Source: Triplophysa rosa (Eukaryota > Chordata > Actinopteri > Cypriniformes > Nemacheilidae). Taken from it: a stretch of 64,000 bases of DNA. Position 1 is the first letter of the stretch; the number at the start of each line of letters is the position of its first letter. The stretch is from assembly GCF_024868665.1 (NCBI RefSeq), contig NC_079913.1:7731819-7795818 (forward strand), written 5' to 3'. The notes under the pieces are model-generated. The model saw nothing but the letters and a program-made list of their open reading frames with translations. It did not search any database and was not told where the DNA came from. Below, piece by piece: positions 23,746-37,347 of this stretch. The position numbers were made by a program, and so were the translations under genes.

Positions 23746-24526
23746 ATGCTGTACTTGTCATCACACACTGTAGTGATATCACTGCTGATGCTACACCTTA
23801 CCCAGAACATTATGTGATAACCTAGCCATCCACAAGCATAACTTTATCATTTGCGTTGTTTTCTTAATTATGTCTATGATATACAGTAGCTTGTACCTAT
23901 TTGTTTAAGACAGGCAGATATTCTTAGCATACCAAAACGCCTGGGTAAAAATGATAAACCTAGCTAACCAAAAATGTCTTGCTAGTTAGAGGTCTGATGG
24001 ATCCACCAGCATAGCAGCACACAAAACACAACATATGTTCATGTTAAGCTATGCGGGACCTATCAGCAGGGTATAACACACACAGGCAAATCACAAAGTG
24101 GCTTTGTTGCCTTGTAGAAAGAAGTCTGTGGTCTATATCTGTGTGTATGTTGGTTTCATCTTTATGGACATGCAGTGATAAGAGCCACAGTGAACATGAT
24201 TGTTTTTAGCACGGAAAACAAAGAAGCTTTTTTAATATATAATCTGCCATCTGTTCTCTGGCTCGAACATAAAATTCAGCAGTCATCTCTATTTTCGATT
24301 TCATGTACTCCTGGAAAAGCAAGTTCCTAAGCAAGTTCCTTTCTTTCCATTTTATGAAGTAATGGAGCAGGACACAAACTAATTTACTTCAAACCGTTGT
24401 GTATTTAATGGGAGACAATAACAGTGATGCTAATATTGCCCTGTTGGGAAGGCACTAGTTTTCCCTAAGGAGGATGGGTAAATTCACCAAAATCATGTTA
24501 ATCCTGTCTGAATTAAACAAATTTTA
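23746..24526. other. intergenic, no gene seen
   Basis: No gene or clear repeat was recognised. Confidence 0.5.
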
Positions 24527-24527
24527 G

Positions 24528-24756
24528 GCCCGGTTTCACAGACATGGTTTATCTTAAGCCAGGACTATGCCTTAGTTGAATTAAGATATGTGTGTCGCTT
24601 TTATAAAAACGCCTTAGAATACATTAATTGTGTGCATCTTGAGACAAAACAATGGCACAGATATATTTTAAGATATTTCTGGGTTATACTGTATTCAGTT
24701 AAGACAGGTCAAACATTCATTTTAGTCTGGGACCAGCCTTGTCTGTGAATCCGGGC
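24528..24756. mobile_element. GCCCGGTTTCACAGACA-type inverted-repeat element
   Basis: The left end reads GCCCGGTTTCACAGACATGG and the right end reads CCTTGTCTGTGAATCCGGGC, an imperfect inverted repeat. Inside is AAGCCAGGACTATGCCTTAG mirrored by TAGTCTGGGACCAG. A second copy lies at 52263-53094 and carries a hAT insertion that this copy lacks. Non-coding. Confidence 0.75.
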
Positions 24757-25687
24757 ATTCGTTTTTTTTACCCTCAGCTGCAATTATAGAGCATCTACCA
24801 TTTTTAGGCTAACTCAGTTATCCTCCGAATTCAGAATCCGTTTTATGGCCCAAGATGCTGGGAAAGGCCCTCCAACCCTCCAATGACCCTGCAGAGGACA
24901 GGCCGGTTTTCAGAAAAACAAAGTATAATAAAGGCTGGTATCTGTGAAGATATAGACAATACACAGCTAAAAGTTCTTTAAATTTAATTTCTTCCTATCA
25001 GAAGGAACACTAGGGTGAAACCCTCTTAATCTGGAAAAGGCAATCCACAAACACACACATACCTCTCTGTTCCCAACACATCCCATGCAGGAAATGCACA
25101 GAGAAGACGGTGATGTCATGCTAAAGATCAATACGATAGAAGTCCTAATGTAATTCGGCTGGAACGGTGGGAGCATCTGAAGGGCATATTTGACTGCAGG
25201 CTTTCTCACGTGTTCTCAACACAAAAGTGCTCATGTGTCCGAATGATAGTGCTCATATAGCAGGTCATGTGTCTGAGCGCAGTGGTCTGACTGACCGATG
25301 ACCTCACCTCTGATGTCTTTAATAAGAGAAAGATGGCAGTAAGAATGTCTACTGAAATGTGTGCGTTTGAGGGTTTAAAAAGCCGGTATTAAACCTGGAT
25401 TTGATCCAAAGCACTTTATTCTATCCCCAATAGACCACCATCATAGAAGACCAGCACATTTTTTCTGTCTCGCACTTATCTTTACTCTCCCTTATCCTCA
25501 CGTGTCAAATATGCATCAAATAGCGCATGTACCCGCATCTTTCAAATATTTATTAACATGTTTGTCAAGCTAGCCAACACTAAAAACTCAACTAAAGTGT
25601 ATGTGATGGATAGATCATCCTTATAGTTTGTCTCATAATCTGTTATGCGGTACACAGCTCACTAGATTTTTGCAATAGACTTAAGTG
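24757..25687. other. intergenic, no gene seen
   Basis: No recognisable gene or repeat. Confidence 0.5.
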
Positions 25688-25860
25688 TTAAAGGGTAACT
25701 CTGGCCAAAAAAGAAAATTCTACAATCTGAGGAGTCAGAAAGCTTCTAAAACTACCTTAATTCGCGTTTTGCGGAAAAATGGAGGTCATACAGATGTTAA
25801 ACTACTTGAGGGTGAGTAATTAATTGCAGAATTTTCATTTTTGGCCGGAGTTACCTTTAA
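25688..25860. mobile_element. short MITE with AACTCTGGCC termini
   Basis: A 173-bp element starting TTAAAGGGTAACTCTGGCC and ending GGCCGGAGTTACCTTTAA, with mirrored GAAAATTCT and AGAATTTTC inner blocks. The outer TTAA may be the target. It shares layout with the GTTCACCC family but has a different subterminal sequence. Confidence 0.7.
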
Positions 25861-27843
25861 GTGAATAGAAAATATAATTTAAAAGTAAAATAATGCTTTT
25901 GGCATTAAATGTTTATTGCTTTGATTTAGTTGTATAGATTATTTTTTCCAGGCACGGCATATTAACATGCCCTTCATAGAATGCTTTTTCAGACATTTAC
26001 ATTTGAGGAATAGTGCAGCAGAAGGTGGGAGAGGGGGTGACTGTGAATGACCTTCATGCTGTTGGCAGAAAGAGGACAACAGTTATTTTCCACAACATTA
26101 ACCTGCTGGGTTAATTACCCGTCTGATCGTTGAACATTACCTTACAGTCCAAAACATGCTTGTCCTGGTTCCCAAACTAGAGCGAGTGATTTGAGGGAAA
26201 ACAGATTCAGTTAAATATTTAATGAACAATTTAGGACAATTTCCAAATTAACATAATAATATAAAAGCTGCAATGATGACGGCATCATTTGACTTGGACC
26301 CACCCAGACATAGCTACAAACAGAGATGGCGGTATAGAGGCAAATGTTACAGATTGTAGCTTTAAAAAATAAATATTGACTATTTTCTGTCACTTACTTT
26401 ATGAGTTTATATGAGTTTTATGTTTGTATGTAACCTCCAATGCTATTTTGTGCAAGCCAGGACACTCACTAAGTGTACTCGCTAAATAACATAAATAATT
26501 CATTTTACATAAAGCAGTTAGAGGCAGTCAGCAAAGCAGTCTAAACATTTCAAGAGGGCTGGTTGATTGCCTTTATCACTGTCTTCTAAAGAATCTCGTG
26601 CCCTATTGCCTGAAAGCCCCTTTTCTTCATCCAGTGGAAGGACAAACCATGGCTGTGTCACATCGTTCTTCCCTATCCAAAACCCAGCTCTCACAGCCCT
26701 TGAGCCAAAAGACTTGAAAGGGCCCTCTCAAAAGAACAGGGTTACAAAGTCCAAGCGGCAGGGGCTGCCAGAGGTCTTCATTGATCAGCACGGCAGACAT
26801 CAACAATGACCGTCTGTGACTTCAAAACACCCTCCCCCTTATTCACGTCGAACACATTTGCCTTCTCCATCGACCCACATACACAAGCGCACACACATCT
26901 GCTGTAACAACGGCTGCTTTGCTTGTGGCCCCCACTGATTCTTCAGGGGCCGTCTGTTGAGCGCATCTCTCAATGGCCTCGTTATGCCACCAGCCAAACA
27001 CCCACCTCCTGATAGTACGCTCGCGCGCACAAACACCCGCCTGATGCCAGGGCACAGCTGGCACTCTGAGAAACACGTGAGCACGTGAGACGGTTCCCAT
27101 CAAACTCGTGTTGTGTCTCAAAACAAAAGACCGCGAACAAAATGTTTTTCTTCGTCGAGATAGACGGAACCAAATGTTGACCGCGTTTTGTGTGAGAAAA
27201 AAGATGTTAGTTTGTATTGTGCCGACTCCACAACAGAAATAAAGTAAATGTAGATTTTAAGCGATATTCACATGCAGAAACAAAGAATGCCTTCCGATAA
27301 CAAACCATGGAGAAAACCTGAGTGAAACATATACAGCCCTAAGCCCTGCCCAGTTTGGCGGTTAGCGAACTAAACCTTATGCAAATTATCAATAGAATTT
27401 GTTTTTATGGCTGATATTATCAGTTCTGTTTGCATTTAGTGCGCTGGAAAAACAGCCCAAGGGCCCAAACCACAGTTCCAAACACACCCACACATATAGC
27501 TTTGTTCGACTTAACAGAATAAACACATCATCAATAACATCTTCATTAGCGGTAGAAAAAATAAAAACGTATTCGTTGAGCCCACACAGGCCTCGTCACG
27601 GATACCGAAACAGAGTTGAAGAATTGACTCTGATTGCTTGTTTACAGAAACTGGAGGCAGCCTCTGCACAAACATGCACATACAGAACAATGTGCAAAAA
27701 AAAAGTATTCATGTCTTAAAGGACTTTTTAAAACTGGCAGCATGCCTAAGCAACTAAGCAATCTGTAATTTTTTTGGTTAAAAATAAACAGGAACTTGAA
27801 AAAACAATGTTCAAAATGGTCTCCTGAGCATTCCCTGATTCAG
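25861..27843. other. intergenic, no gene seen
   Basis: The frames around 26.57-27.1 kb are open but lack domains, splice context or family resemblance. Nothing else was recognised. Confidence 0.45.
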
Positions 27844-27947
27844 TAAAGGAGTAGTTCACTTTAAAATAAGCCCCCATTGACTTTCCATACTAGGAATAAA
27901 AATTACTATGGAAAGTCAATGGAGACTTTAAGTGAACTACTCCTTTA
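27844..27947. mobile_element. 104-bp hairpin-type MITE
   Basis: The element is almost entirely two arms. The left reads TAAAGGAGTAGTTCACTT and later CCATTGACTTTCCATA, and the right reads the mirrored TATGGAAAGTCAATGG and AAGTGAACTACTCCTTTA. A transcript would fold into a long imperfect hairpin similar in size to a microRNA precursor. Confidence 0.7.
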
Positions 27948-28044
27948 AGCAAATAATGATTTATAATTTGAGCTGTTTTACATTAAATGTCAAATTTAAA
28001 GTCTAGACACCAACCAATATAAAGCTAAGTATGTAAAGTGACTA

Positions 28045-28100
28045 GAGATACACCAATATATATCAGCCAATAATTGGTATCGGTTGATAAAAGCAATTTT
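28045..28100. repeat. hAT-like terminus fragment
   Basis: The block GAGATACACCAATATATATC followed by GGTATCGGTTGAT resembles the ends of teleost hAT elements that begin with GATGCACCGAT. Only one end was found. Confidence 0.35.
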
Positions 28101-30885
28101 TCACACTAAGTGTCGATATATCCTGTCAATCAAAAGAGGACAGGAAAATGCAATGAAACTGTGCTCTGTATATACAAAATGGTAAGAAACGTCACCAGTT
28201 TGATGTTCAATAGCCCTTATATGAAATAATAATAAAAACGTAAGATTATTAGAAAAAAGCAATACTGAAGCCCCTCCCCCAACCCTTAATGTCACTGGTG
28301 CAAAAGCAAATCGTACTAAAATGTACAAATAAGATCATACGAATTCATTACGAAATTGGCCACCTGAATTTGGTAAAATACATACAAATTCTTGTAAGAT
28401 TATGTTCAGTAACCTGCAATTTTGTTTTCAAACATAGATGGCGACAGATGCAAAGTATTGCAGCTTTATAGTCAGAACGTTTGGTATATACAGGAAACCA
28501 CTCCTGGAATTAAAAAAAAGGAGGACGGGACTTGATTTCAAACTTTTGGGAATTAACCGTCGCATATGCAGACAACAAAAATTTTGATTGTTAGCATGCT
28601 ACAGTCTTTAATACTGCATCTTTGAATTTATCCTCTTACAATGCAAAACAAACAAAAAATCCTGCCCACTCGGACTGGCCCATGTGGAACACTTCAAAGT
28701 GCTCTTGTTTATCCGGGTTCTAGCTTTCCTTAGTGTCTCACATGCACGGCCACATCATTTGCAACAAATCAGGAAAACCCATCTAGCACAAAAAGAAAAC
28801 AAGCCCTGTTCCCCTACTGCAAACACACCCTTATGAGAGTAATCCACATCTGTTAAGGTCCGTTTTTGTTTTTATCGCTACCGAATAACGTTCTCAGAAA
28901 TTCTAGCCGAGCGGTCCGTGTTTCCTCTGCTTGTTAAGCACAAAGCAGCAGGTGTGGCAGCCCTGTCCCTGCTTGCCTATCAGAACCGGAGGGGAAAGAA
29001 TAGGTTTGATAAGGAGTTCACGCAGCCCAAACAGAACACTGAAAAACAAACACAAAAACCAGGAAGGAGTGGAGAAGGTGGAGTATTTTCCTGTAGGATT
29101 ATTTTCTGCTGAATCAGGGACTTTTGTTTGTTACCATAACACTGAACTAGTACCTGTATACCCACAAACCACTCAACTCATATTCTCTTTCTCAGGAAAA
29201 CGTCAAGTTTCAGAGGACTGTTGAAAGCGCCGGCTTTCCTCCATCGTGGGCTGGCTTTCATGTGAAACTGTGGCGAGGCATATGTGGGAAGACGGGCCAT
29301 AAATGTACTCTGAAAATGAAAAAAATCCACCCCCACCTTCACATGTGACGGACACCTGGAACAAGCTAGTCTTCAGCAGCTTATGCCGATGCACACGTAA
29401 AAATACATTTCAAAGTATTTCTCAAATTACGTGCAATACTGTCATGAACAAAATTACTGATAGGAAATAAATTTCCTGGCACCAAATTTAGTTCTTGGTT
29501 TCTTTTTACTCGATGCAAGCAATGTAAAACATGAAGCAAAGCTTGTCGTAATGGAGTAATACATTACATTATTGTTCTACTTCATTTGATTTTTGTATTC
29601 ACAATTCCCGTGTTAATGTGTGTTCAATAGCTTATTTTTTCAGTACAGTATCAAAATTGGTAACAAGAGCTGAGAACATGTTACAAAATCCCTAGAGATT
29701 TATATTTATATGTGTGTATTCAAAGCTCTCTCTTGCTCTCGCTCGCTCCTTTCTTGCCCTTTTTGACTCTCACTCTTGACAGCTGTTTTTTGCATCGGTC
29801 TCTTTGACTTAGGAAAATAAGCTTGAGATCAGTGGTCCAAAACTGCCAATGTCCTGACTGAACAGCGAGTCTCATTCAAGCCCATGTTGCTCTCAGCACC
29901 CTGCAAAATGACCTTTGACCTCACTAAATGGTAATAATGCAGGGACGCAACCCAGCCCGTAAGAGAAATACTTTGTCCAACCAGAGCAACCAAAAGGTGT
30001 AATTTATGTGGAAAAACATTCATGAAACCAGTCAAATATATCCCTATAAATACTTTTGGCAGACATGTTTGAAATTGTTAAACACAGCGGAGCAAATATA
30101 AGGTCTAGAGATTTTTCTGTTTTTGTATGGAGTTTTACAATGTGTAAGAAATAAACCATACACGTCTGCACACTGTAAAAGTAGTTACAATAAACTTCTA
30201 TAAATAAGCGTGCGTGCATCCAAATGTGTTTTGGAGGGCGTGATGGGCCTGTAAGTGTACGCTTGGAGAAATTGTGCACCGAAAAATACAAAAATCTATT
30301 CATATTAAGATCTTTTCAAACCTGATCTGAATGATTCATTTACATTCCTGACTCATTGGTCCAGAACCTCAAAGCCTCAATTCGTCATAATTACTAAAGG
30401 AAAAAATAACGCAACCATTACTTTTCTTAAATACTTTCTTTCGCATTTCATGGAAGAAAGTCAGTCATGCAGGTGTCGAACTACCAGCAGGTGAGCAAAT
30501 GTTGGCCAAAGTTTTGTTTTCAGAAAAGCAAATCCTTCAAGACTAGTTAAACATTGACTTAGTCAATGGCTTGGCCTTTATACTCGTGTGTTATTTAATT
30601 TGGTCAGTGGTACAGTAAACACAGACCTACATTACACAACATCTTTAATAGTATAACAAGTATAATAGTAAGAACTGGACACTTCCCAAGTGTTCTGCTT
30701 TCTATGCAGCCAGTGTTTATTGCTGCTAGTGAACATCTCTGCACAGCAGCACACAGGGGTGACAGCAGCAGGCCCGAGCCGGTTCACATTTTAATAAACT
30801 GTGCCATGTATACACCTGTCATTATGTCTCTCAAAACAGGCAAAATAGGCTAGGAGGGAAAAACACACCCCTACAATGCTAAAGC
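28101..30885. other. intergenic, no gene seen
   Basis: Only short open frames. A block at 28310-28410 (GTACAAATAAGATCATACGAA, then GCCACCTGAATT) repeats one at 19787-19870, so a dispersed repeat is present. Nothing else was recognised. Confidence 0.45.
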
Positions 30886-30888
30886 TTA

Positions 30889-31534
30889 GGGTGTCTTCAC
30901 ATATGCCATGTTTGGTTCGATTGAAACAAACTCTGGTGCGATTGCTCTGTTAGTGCGGTTTATTTGTGTCTGCCACCCGAACTCTGGTGCGCACCAAACA
31001 AGCGGCCCGAGACCGCTGAAAAGATGGGTCTCGGTCCACTTTCAAACGAACTCTGGCGCGGTTCGATTGAAATATGAACGCAACACGGACCAAAGGCATC
31101 GAACCGAACCAAAACCAGGAAGTGATAACAATATACGACCCGAAAATCAAGTGATTTGTTTTTTAGATATGTGCTTGCGCATATAACGGAGGAAATCCTG
31201 GCGCCGTTTTGACTGTTTTAAACACTTCATGAGGTCTTCGCGAGTTACCGGCTTGCTAAAAATACCCTCATATGCGCAGTCATACACTGAGCATGTATAA
31301 CCCAGCACACAGCATTGTTTTGGATATCCGGTAAGTTCCGTTTTAAAATATAAATCATAAAAGCTGTCCAATCACTTTGCGACTTTACAGGCAAGCTGTT
31401 AGGTTCGAAATATTTAGGTTCGCTTTTAAAATGCCAGTGTAAACGCTAAGTGAACACGGACTACATTTATTTTTGTATTTTTTGGTCCGGACCAAAAGAA
31501 CCAAACGAACCGAACTACAAGTATGAACACGCCC
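30889..31534. mobile_element. Harbinger-like non-autonomous element
   Basis: Termini GGGTGTCTTCACATATG and GTATGAACACGCCC are mirrored, flanked by TTA on both sides (30886-30888 and 31535-31537). A 3-bp TTA/TWA duplication is typical of PIF/Harbinger. Subterminal blocks rich in GGTTCG and CGAACC are mirrored as well. No transposase domain was found in its open frames. Confidence 0.65.
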
Positions 31535-31537
31535 TTA

Positions 31538-34130
31538 GACACGCTTACTCACCACCAGACACTTTCAGGAAAATGCTACTTCCAGGCTTCGTTACAGAAG
31601 CGGTCTAAGGCCTCTTTCATGAACAAGCCTAAAAACAATCCCTGCAAACACACACATAAACCTTTTTATATAGTTTAGAAATAATTACAACCAGCAGACA
31701 GACACACACCCAAAATCAATCTCAGTGAGGCCTTTTTTATTGCAGAGGCTCTCAGCACAATAAAGCATGAGACGTAAGAGAGAACCATCATTAAGGTTGT
31801 AATATGGATCCATCATAAAGAACCTGCTTACAGACAGCCGTGGAATCCATCAGTCATTTAGGTCACACAATGTACACAAATACTGTATGACATATGCACA
31901 AGATGGTCACTGTGTGCCTGCTCCAGAGAATCTTGCACCTCTTTCTGGAATTTAGCACAGTTTTGTGCCACACATACACACTTCTAATATTTTTTTTACA
32001 CAGCTAGATATTTCTACTATATAGCTAACCTTAAGAGAAAACTTTTTTGCGTTTTTATAATTTTGAAAAAAACATACGTTTTTTTGTATATTTTTGTATT
32101 CACAAATGAGGATGCCCCCAAAGAGAGGTTTTGCTTGGATTTGTCAGGTTTTGCTCATTTCCGAATCAAATGTGCACAAGTCAAACACTAAACATACATA
32201 AGAAAGAATTAGACACTTTCATAGCCATCAGACTTTAGATCTATAAGAATATTAAAATAGCAGTGCATGACGCACATATCTACCTACATGTAAAGCCAAC
32301 AGCAGCACAGTAAACAGCTCTTACGTAACACATCCAATCACTATAGTAATGAACAGTCCTTGTGTGAACCACAGCAGTAATGAATAGCTTTTGTATGGGT
32401 GGAGATGGGTGGTGTATTTAATGACTGGGAAATGGTTTACATCACTGACAAAAGCCTATACAACCATCTCAAACCGATATGCAGAAAGATTCAACGCACT
32501 TCCTGCATCGGTTTGACCTAACATAATACTGCCGTGAGACGTGGGACCTCCAAAATGCCATTGCTTTCAAAAGTTAATAAAAGATTTAAATTCACAAATA
32601 TGCATCAGATGGTCATGTGTTGGTTATTTCTCAGTGGGACAGTGAAAGCCTCCAGCGATGGGTTGATTGGGTAATAAACTCGGGAATAAAATAATAATGC
32701 ACAGCTTTCTTTGTTTTCAAGATCAACAGAAAAAGAAAACAACAAATTAGGAATGCTTGCTTGAATTCTCAGTGGGAGCTTCTTTTTTTCTGCACGGCAA
32801 CACATTCGCCGTGAGTTCCAGAATGGTGCGCTACAGAAAAATACAAACAGGAGAAATAAGAAAAATATTTGGAAGGTTAAAGAAGCAAATCAAGCAAAAA
32901 GAAAGGTTGTGTCAATTTACTCATCCTCAACTTATTTGCCATTACATTTTCCATAGGACATAAGAGAAGAAACAACTCAAGAACCATTACGCAGCTCCTG
33001 CCAATGGTTTATAGTGGCTGTCTGCCAACTCCAAAAATAAATGCATAAATGGTAAGTCCACAAATACTTAATAATTCATCAAAAATGTCTCAGTTTTGTT
33101 GCACAGAAATAAAAAAGCAGCATATGAGTTTGCAGTGACATGGGGGGAGTAAATAAAGACAGAATCTTAATATTTGGCTGAACAATTCGTAAAATATTTC
33201 TCAGCCATAGATCTTTCACAAAAAACTCAAACCGTGAGTCGCAAAACAATGAAAAGCACAAAGCAAATTCAATGCAGAATGTCTGGCATCCTGTTGTAAT
33301 CAGAGACATATATTTTCCTGTCAAGGGATTTAAATGAGTCATAAATAAATAAAAAAGCATCTGACTAATAAAAAGAGACCTGAAACACTATAATAACGTC
33401 ACTGTAATAAATAATATCAGTGGTGGAGCACAAGATGTGCTACTGCGTCATTTGTTGTGTTTAATGCAAACCAAAGGGATAAAAGAAAAACGGCTAGATT
33501 CCTGTCTTGATGAGCCACAGAACTTCACATGTTGGATGCTTGTTTGCACAAACTTCTCAGTGAGTGAAACATAAACTTGTTTGATAAAAGAGATAAACGT
33601 TTTTACATTTCTTATTAAACTGCAGCTTCAGATCATCAGCTTTTTCAGAAAGGATCTATAGACCTGTCTGAATCGAAACAAGTTCCACACACAAATCCTG
33701 TAAATACATGTTAAGGTTTTTGAGGTGTCAGCCTTACCCATAAAATCTGCAGAGTCAAACAGCTCTCTAGAATAACAGTCTAGTCCAGACATCAAACAGC
33801 ACTGAATCAGTCAGCATCATTGAATCAGCTGTCACTGGTGACGCAATTCAACCTGCACGGACACGGTCCTGGACCACATGAGGACACTGTTCACAGAGAC
33901 ACACATCTCTGCCGGTTCATTTATTTCTGAAGGTATTTATTTCAACAAGTCACCAAAAACCGTGCCTTGTTAAAAAGATATTTTAATGTTTGTAGTTTTT
34001 TAATAAACTGGAAATATTCTCTTTATAGTGGTTGCACATGAGATACTTCTGTGATGTCAACCATTAGCCACAACCAGTAAAAAGCAGTCAAAATGACCTT
34101 CACTTTAAAACAAAATGGCCAAGTCCCCAA
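31538..34130. other. intergenic, no gene seen
   Basis: No gene was recognised. A weak MITE-like block (TCAATTTACTCATCCTCAAC) occurs near 32912. Confidence 0.45.
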
Positions 34131-34142
34131 TTGTTACCCTTA

Positions 34143-34480
34143 TTAAAGGGTAAGTACATCCCAAAATCAAATTTGTGTAACCCACATGACGTTAAACATG
34201 TTTTAAGACCTCCCGGCATCTTTAGAGCACGAATAAAGATATTTAGGTGACATCCGAGAGATTTCCAGGCCTCCTCATAGACATAACGGTTGTACTTGTT
34301 GTCAAGGTCCAGAAAAATACTAAAGACATCGTTAAATTGGTCCATCCGCTCATAGTGGCACAATTGAATTTTTTTGAAGCGACGAGAATACTTTGTGCGA
34401 AAAACAAACCAAAATAACATCTTTAATCGATATATTCTCTGTCATGTCAGTCTATGGTGCGGGTTCACGAGAGCACTCGA
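34143..34480. repeat. interspersed teleost repeat fragment
   Basis: It starts TTAAAGGGTAAGTACATCCC and includes the block GTCCATCCGCTCATAGTGGC followed by TTTTTGAAGCGACGAGAATA. I recognise these blocks as recurrent in teleost DNA transposon remnants. No mirrored right terminus was found. Confidence 0.5.
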
Positions 34481-35500
34481 CGCATGAAAAAGTACCCTAT
34501 AAAGTCTATATCTATAAATAGTCCAAATACGTGTCAAATATAAATGTTTACTGTTAGTTCTGTTAAAAAGTCTACAGTACTACCCACCATCTATTGATAT
34601 GAGTTTGTGACTGACAAAGGAACATGTCTTGGCCTAGTCTTAGACCATAAAAACAGCATAAAATAACAGCCTACAGAATTGCTTTGGGGTGTATTTGTAT
34701 CTGCTCTGCATTTTTGACATGGGCACATCAAATACATCTGAAAACAAATGCATATTGAAAGTGGCTTTGAGATCACCAAACAATTCTTGTAAATATCAGA
34801 TGCAGTGGGGTTTGTGCCAGACCCATGAGTGAGAGACATGAGCTCAGAGGTTTGTGTGTGTATATTCTGGTGTGTTGTTTAACATCGGTTCTGGATCATT
34901 TACACATGGTATATGCAAACAACTCTAATGTGAACCAGTCGGGTCCAAAGCTGTAGTTCTGAAACTCACGCAAGCATCTACACACACCCTCGGACGTATA
35001 AATCATGATATGCAATGGTGATAGTCAGTGCACCGCATTATATAACACACTCAAGGACGCAGGCTAAGAAAAGTCATCTTAAGATAAACAAAGAAAAATG
35101 CAGCCCCGTTTACGTAATTTAAGCAACAATATTCTCTGGCTAAAAAAGTGAATGTTATGTTTAGTACAGTAAAGCTGGAAATATTAAAACATGACACAAT
35201 GTGTTGGCATTTTGAGTCAAACAGCCGCCTTCTGTTTACAGAAAGGAAATGGTATCGAGTTGGTGGAAACAGAATTTCACACTCTGCCAGTATGTTAGCA
35301 ATGCCATAACACTAAAGAGTGTTAGAAACTCCAGAAACAACTCAGTGAGCAAGTGCCAGTTGTATGCATGTATAAATAATATCTAAAACCAAAAAGTTAC
35401 TTTTTATGGCCCTCACTATTATATTGTCTAATCTTTTTTCAGATGGAGGGTTAGTACTTAATATTATTATCACATACAAAAAAAGCAAATATTAAAACAA
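34481..35500. other. intergenic, no gene seen
   Basis: No gene or complete repeat was recognised. Confidence 0.5.
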
Positions 35501-36190
35501 CACTCAAAAAAAAAGTTGTTGAAAGAACTTAATTAAATTAAGGAAAACTTTTCCACGAAATTGAATTACATTTCTCCAACAAAATCTAATTTGTTTGAAA
35601 CGATTCTTTATAATCTTGTTGTATGAACTTAATGTGTGCCATATACATGCATATTTTACATAAAACCAATATAAAAAACCCAATTTTATCGATTAGATTA
35701 TTTCAAAGCATTCAAGATTTTTTTTACATTATACATTTTTAACATTAATTAGACATTACTTCATTTAACTTCAATAAGAAGGTATTAGAACTCAACAGAC
35801 CTAACCAAAAGCAACACTTTTCTGAACAATGGTAACCACAAAACTCAAAAATATGACAAACTCTTCAAAACCTTAAAGATAAATGAACATTAAAAACTAA
35901 AAAGGGTTTCTTTTTACTGAAAAATGCATAAAATAACACTTATTTAAGAAAATAACTCAAAATGCAGTTATACGCAAAGCCTGCTGGGAAATATAAGTCC
36001 TCTGCCCAATTGTAACTGTTTTATGTTAACACAACAGAACTCCTTTATGTTGTCCCAACATGAATGGATTCAGTTATATGACTAAACATAAAAAATCATG
36101 TTGCGACCAAATTTTCCAAAAGTTGTGTTGATTTAACTTAAGCAAGTTAAGTAAGTTGAACAAGCAGCAAAAATCTTTTTTTTTTGAGTG
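35501..36190. mobile_element. inverted-repeat DNA element with CACTCAAAAA ends
   Basis: A 690-bp AT-rich block begins CACTCAAAAAAAAAGTTG and ends CTTTTTTTTTTGAGTG. Subterminal TTGAAAGAACTTAATTAAAT is mirrored by TTAACTTAAGCAAGTTAAG. Non-coding. The target duplication is unclear. Confidence 0.6.
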
Positions 36191-36528
36191 AAATACTGTA
36201 TTACATCTTTGAGAGATCTTCACAAATACACACACACCAGAAGGTATTTTAGTATGTGTCCAAAATGGAAAGACGAACCAGCGGAGAGAAGATTGCAGAA
36301 CTGCAAAATATATGGTCGTTTACCTCACTTTCTCCACAAAGCACAGCTCTGTCAAGCACCGGGCGAAAAATCACATTTACAGGCCGATTCTTTTCCGAAC
36401 GGCCCTAGATTTCCCGAAAGCTATAATTATCCATCTACCGCAGCAAATAATTATTAAAGACAGAAAAAAATACAGACAGAGGGAGAGACAGAGAGAGAGA
36501 TTTTATTGAACAAAGAATGGGGGGTATG

Positions 36529-37014
36529 CAGTGTTGGGTAAGTTACTCTGAAAAAGTAATTAATTACTAGTTACTAATTACATATTCAATAGTGTAATTA
36601 GATTACTGCACAAATTACTCTCTCCAAAAAGTATTTAATTACTTATTACTAATTACTTTCTATATCCTATATCAACCTTGATTAGTTAAGTGATTCAAGG
36701 ATAGACATGAAACGGCTCTTTTAATTCAGTCAAATAAATAACATAAAACTACATAAAGTAGTATTATTAACTGACCAAAGTATTACAAATGTGAGAATTA
36801 ACATTAAAGCACGGATTTTGAAGTTAGACTTTGAATTTTGATGTCAATTCCACTATTGCACACACATATTACACAAAGTATTTAGTTTAATTACATCAAA
36901 AGTAACTAATTAAATTACAGAAAAATAAGAGTAATCCATTACTTTACTTTTTCAAGGGGAAAGTAATTACATTACAGTAACTAATTACTTGGTAACTAGT
37001 TACACCCAACACTG
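36529..37014. mobile_element. hAT-type MITE (CAGTGTTGGG ends) with 8-bp duplication
   Basis: A 486-bp element with termini CAGTGTTGGGTAAGTTACT and AGTTACACCCAACACTG, flanked by perfect GGGGTATG copies (36521-36528 and 37015-37022). The interior is dominated by repeated TAATTACTAGTTACT-like motifs. Non-autonomous, hAT-like by duplication length. Confidence 0.85.
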
Positions 37015-37084
37015 GGGGTATGGTGCCTGGTGGCCTGATAAAGCAAGAGTGAGTAGGATCCACTCTGTCAACCAGGATTCATGA

Positions 37085-37347
37085 GAATTATTTCCTCATT
37101 TCCTCACCCTCATGTCAACCTGTATGACTTACTTTCTTCTGCAGAACACAAAAGAAGATATTTGGAAAAATGTTGGTAACCAAACAACATTAGACCCTAT
37201 TGACTTGTATTGTGTGGACACAACACCACCGAAACATTTCTCGAAATATGTTCCCGCTGTGTTCAACAAAAGAAAGTGTCATAAACTGGTTTTGAACCAC
37301 ATGAGGGTGAATAAACGATGACAGTTTTTGATTGGCAGAACTATCCA
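37085..37347. mobile_element. GTTCACCC-type MITE, left terminus lost
   Basis: It contains CACCCTCATGTCAACCTGTA and GCAGAACACAAAAGAAGATA near the left, and GAACCACATGAGGGTGAATAA then ACGATGACAG on the right. This is the family order, but the outer GTTCACCC end is degraded. Confidence 0.7.

Noticed and set aside
26567..26809. Plus-strand 80-codon frame, Ser/Pro/Lys-rich
   Set aside because: No domain, no flanking splice signals that build a longer gene, and low-complexity composition.
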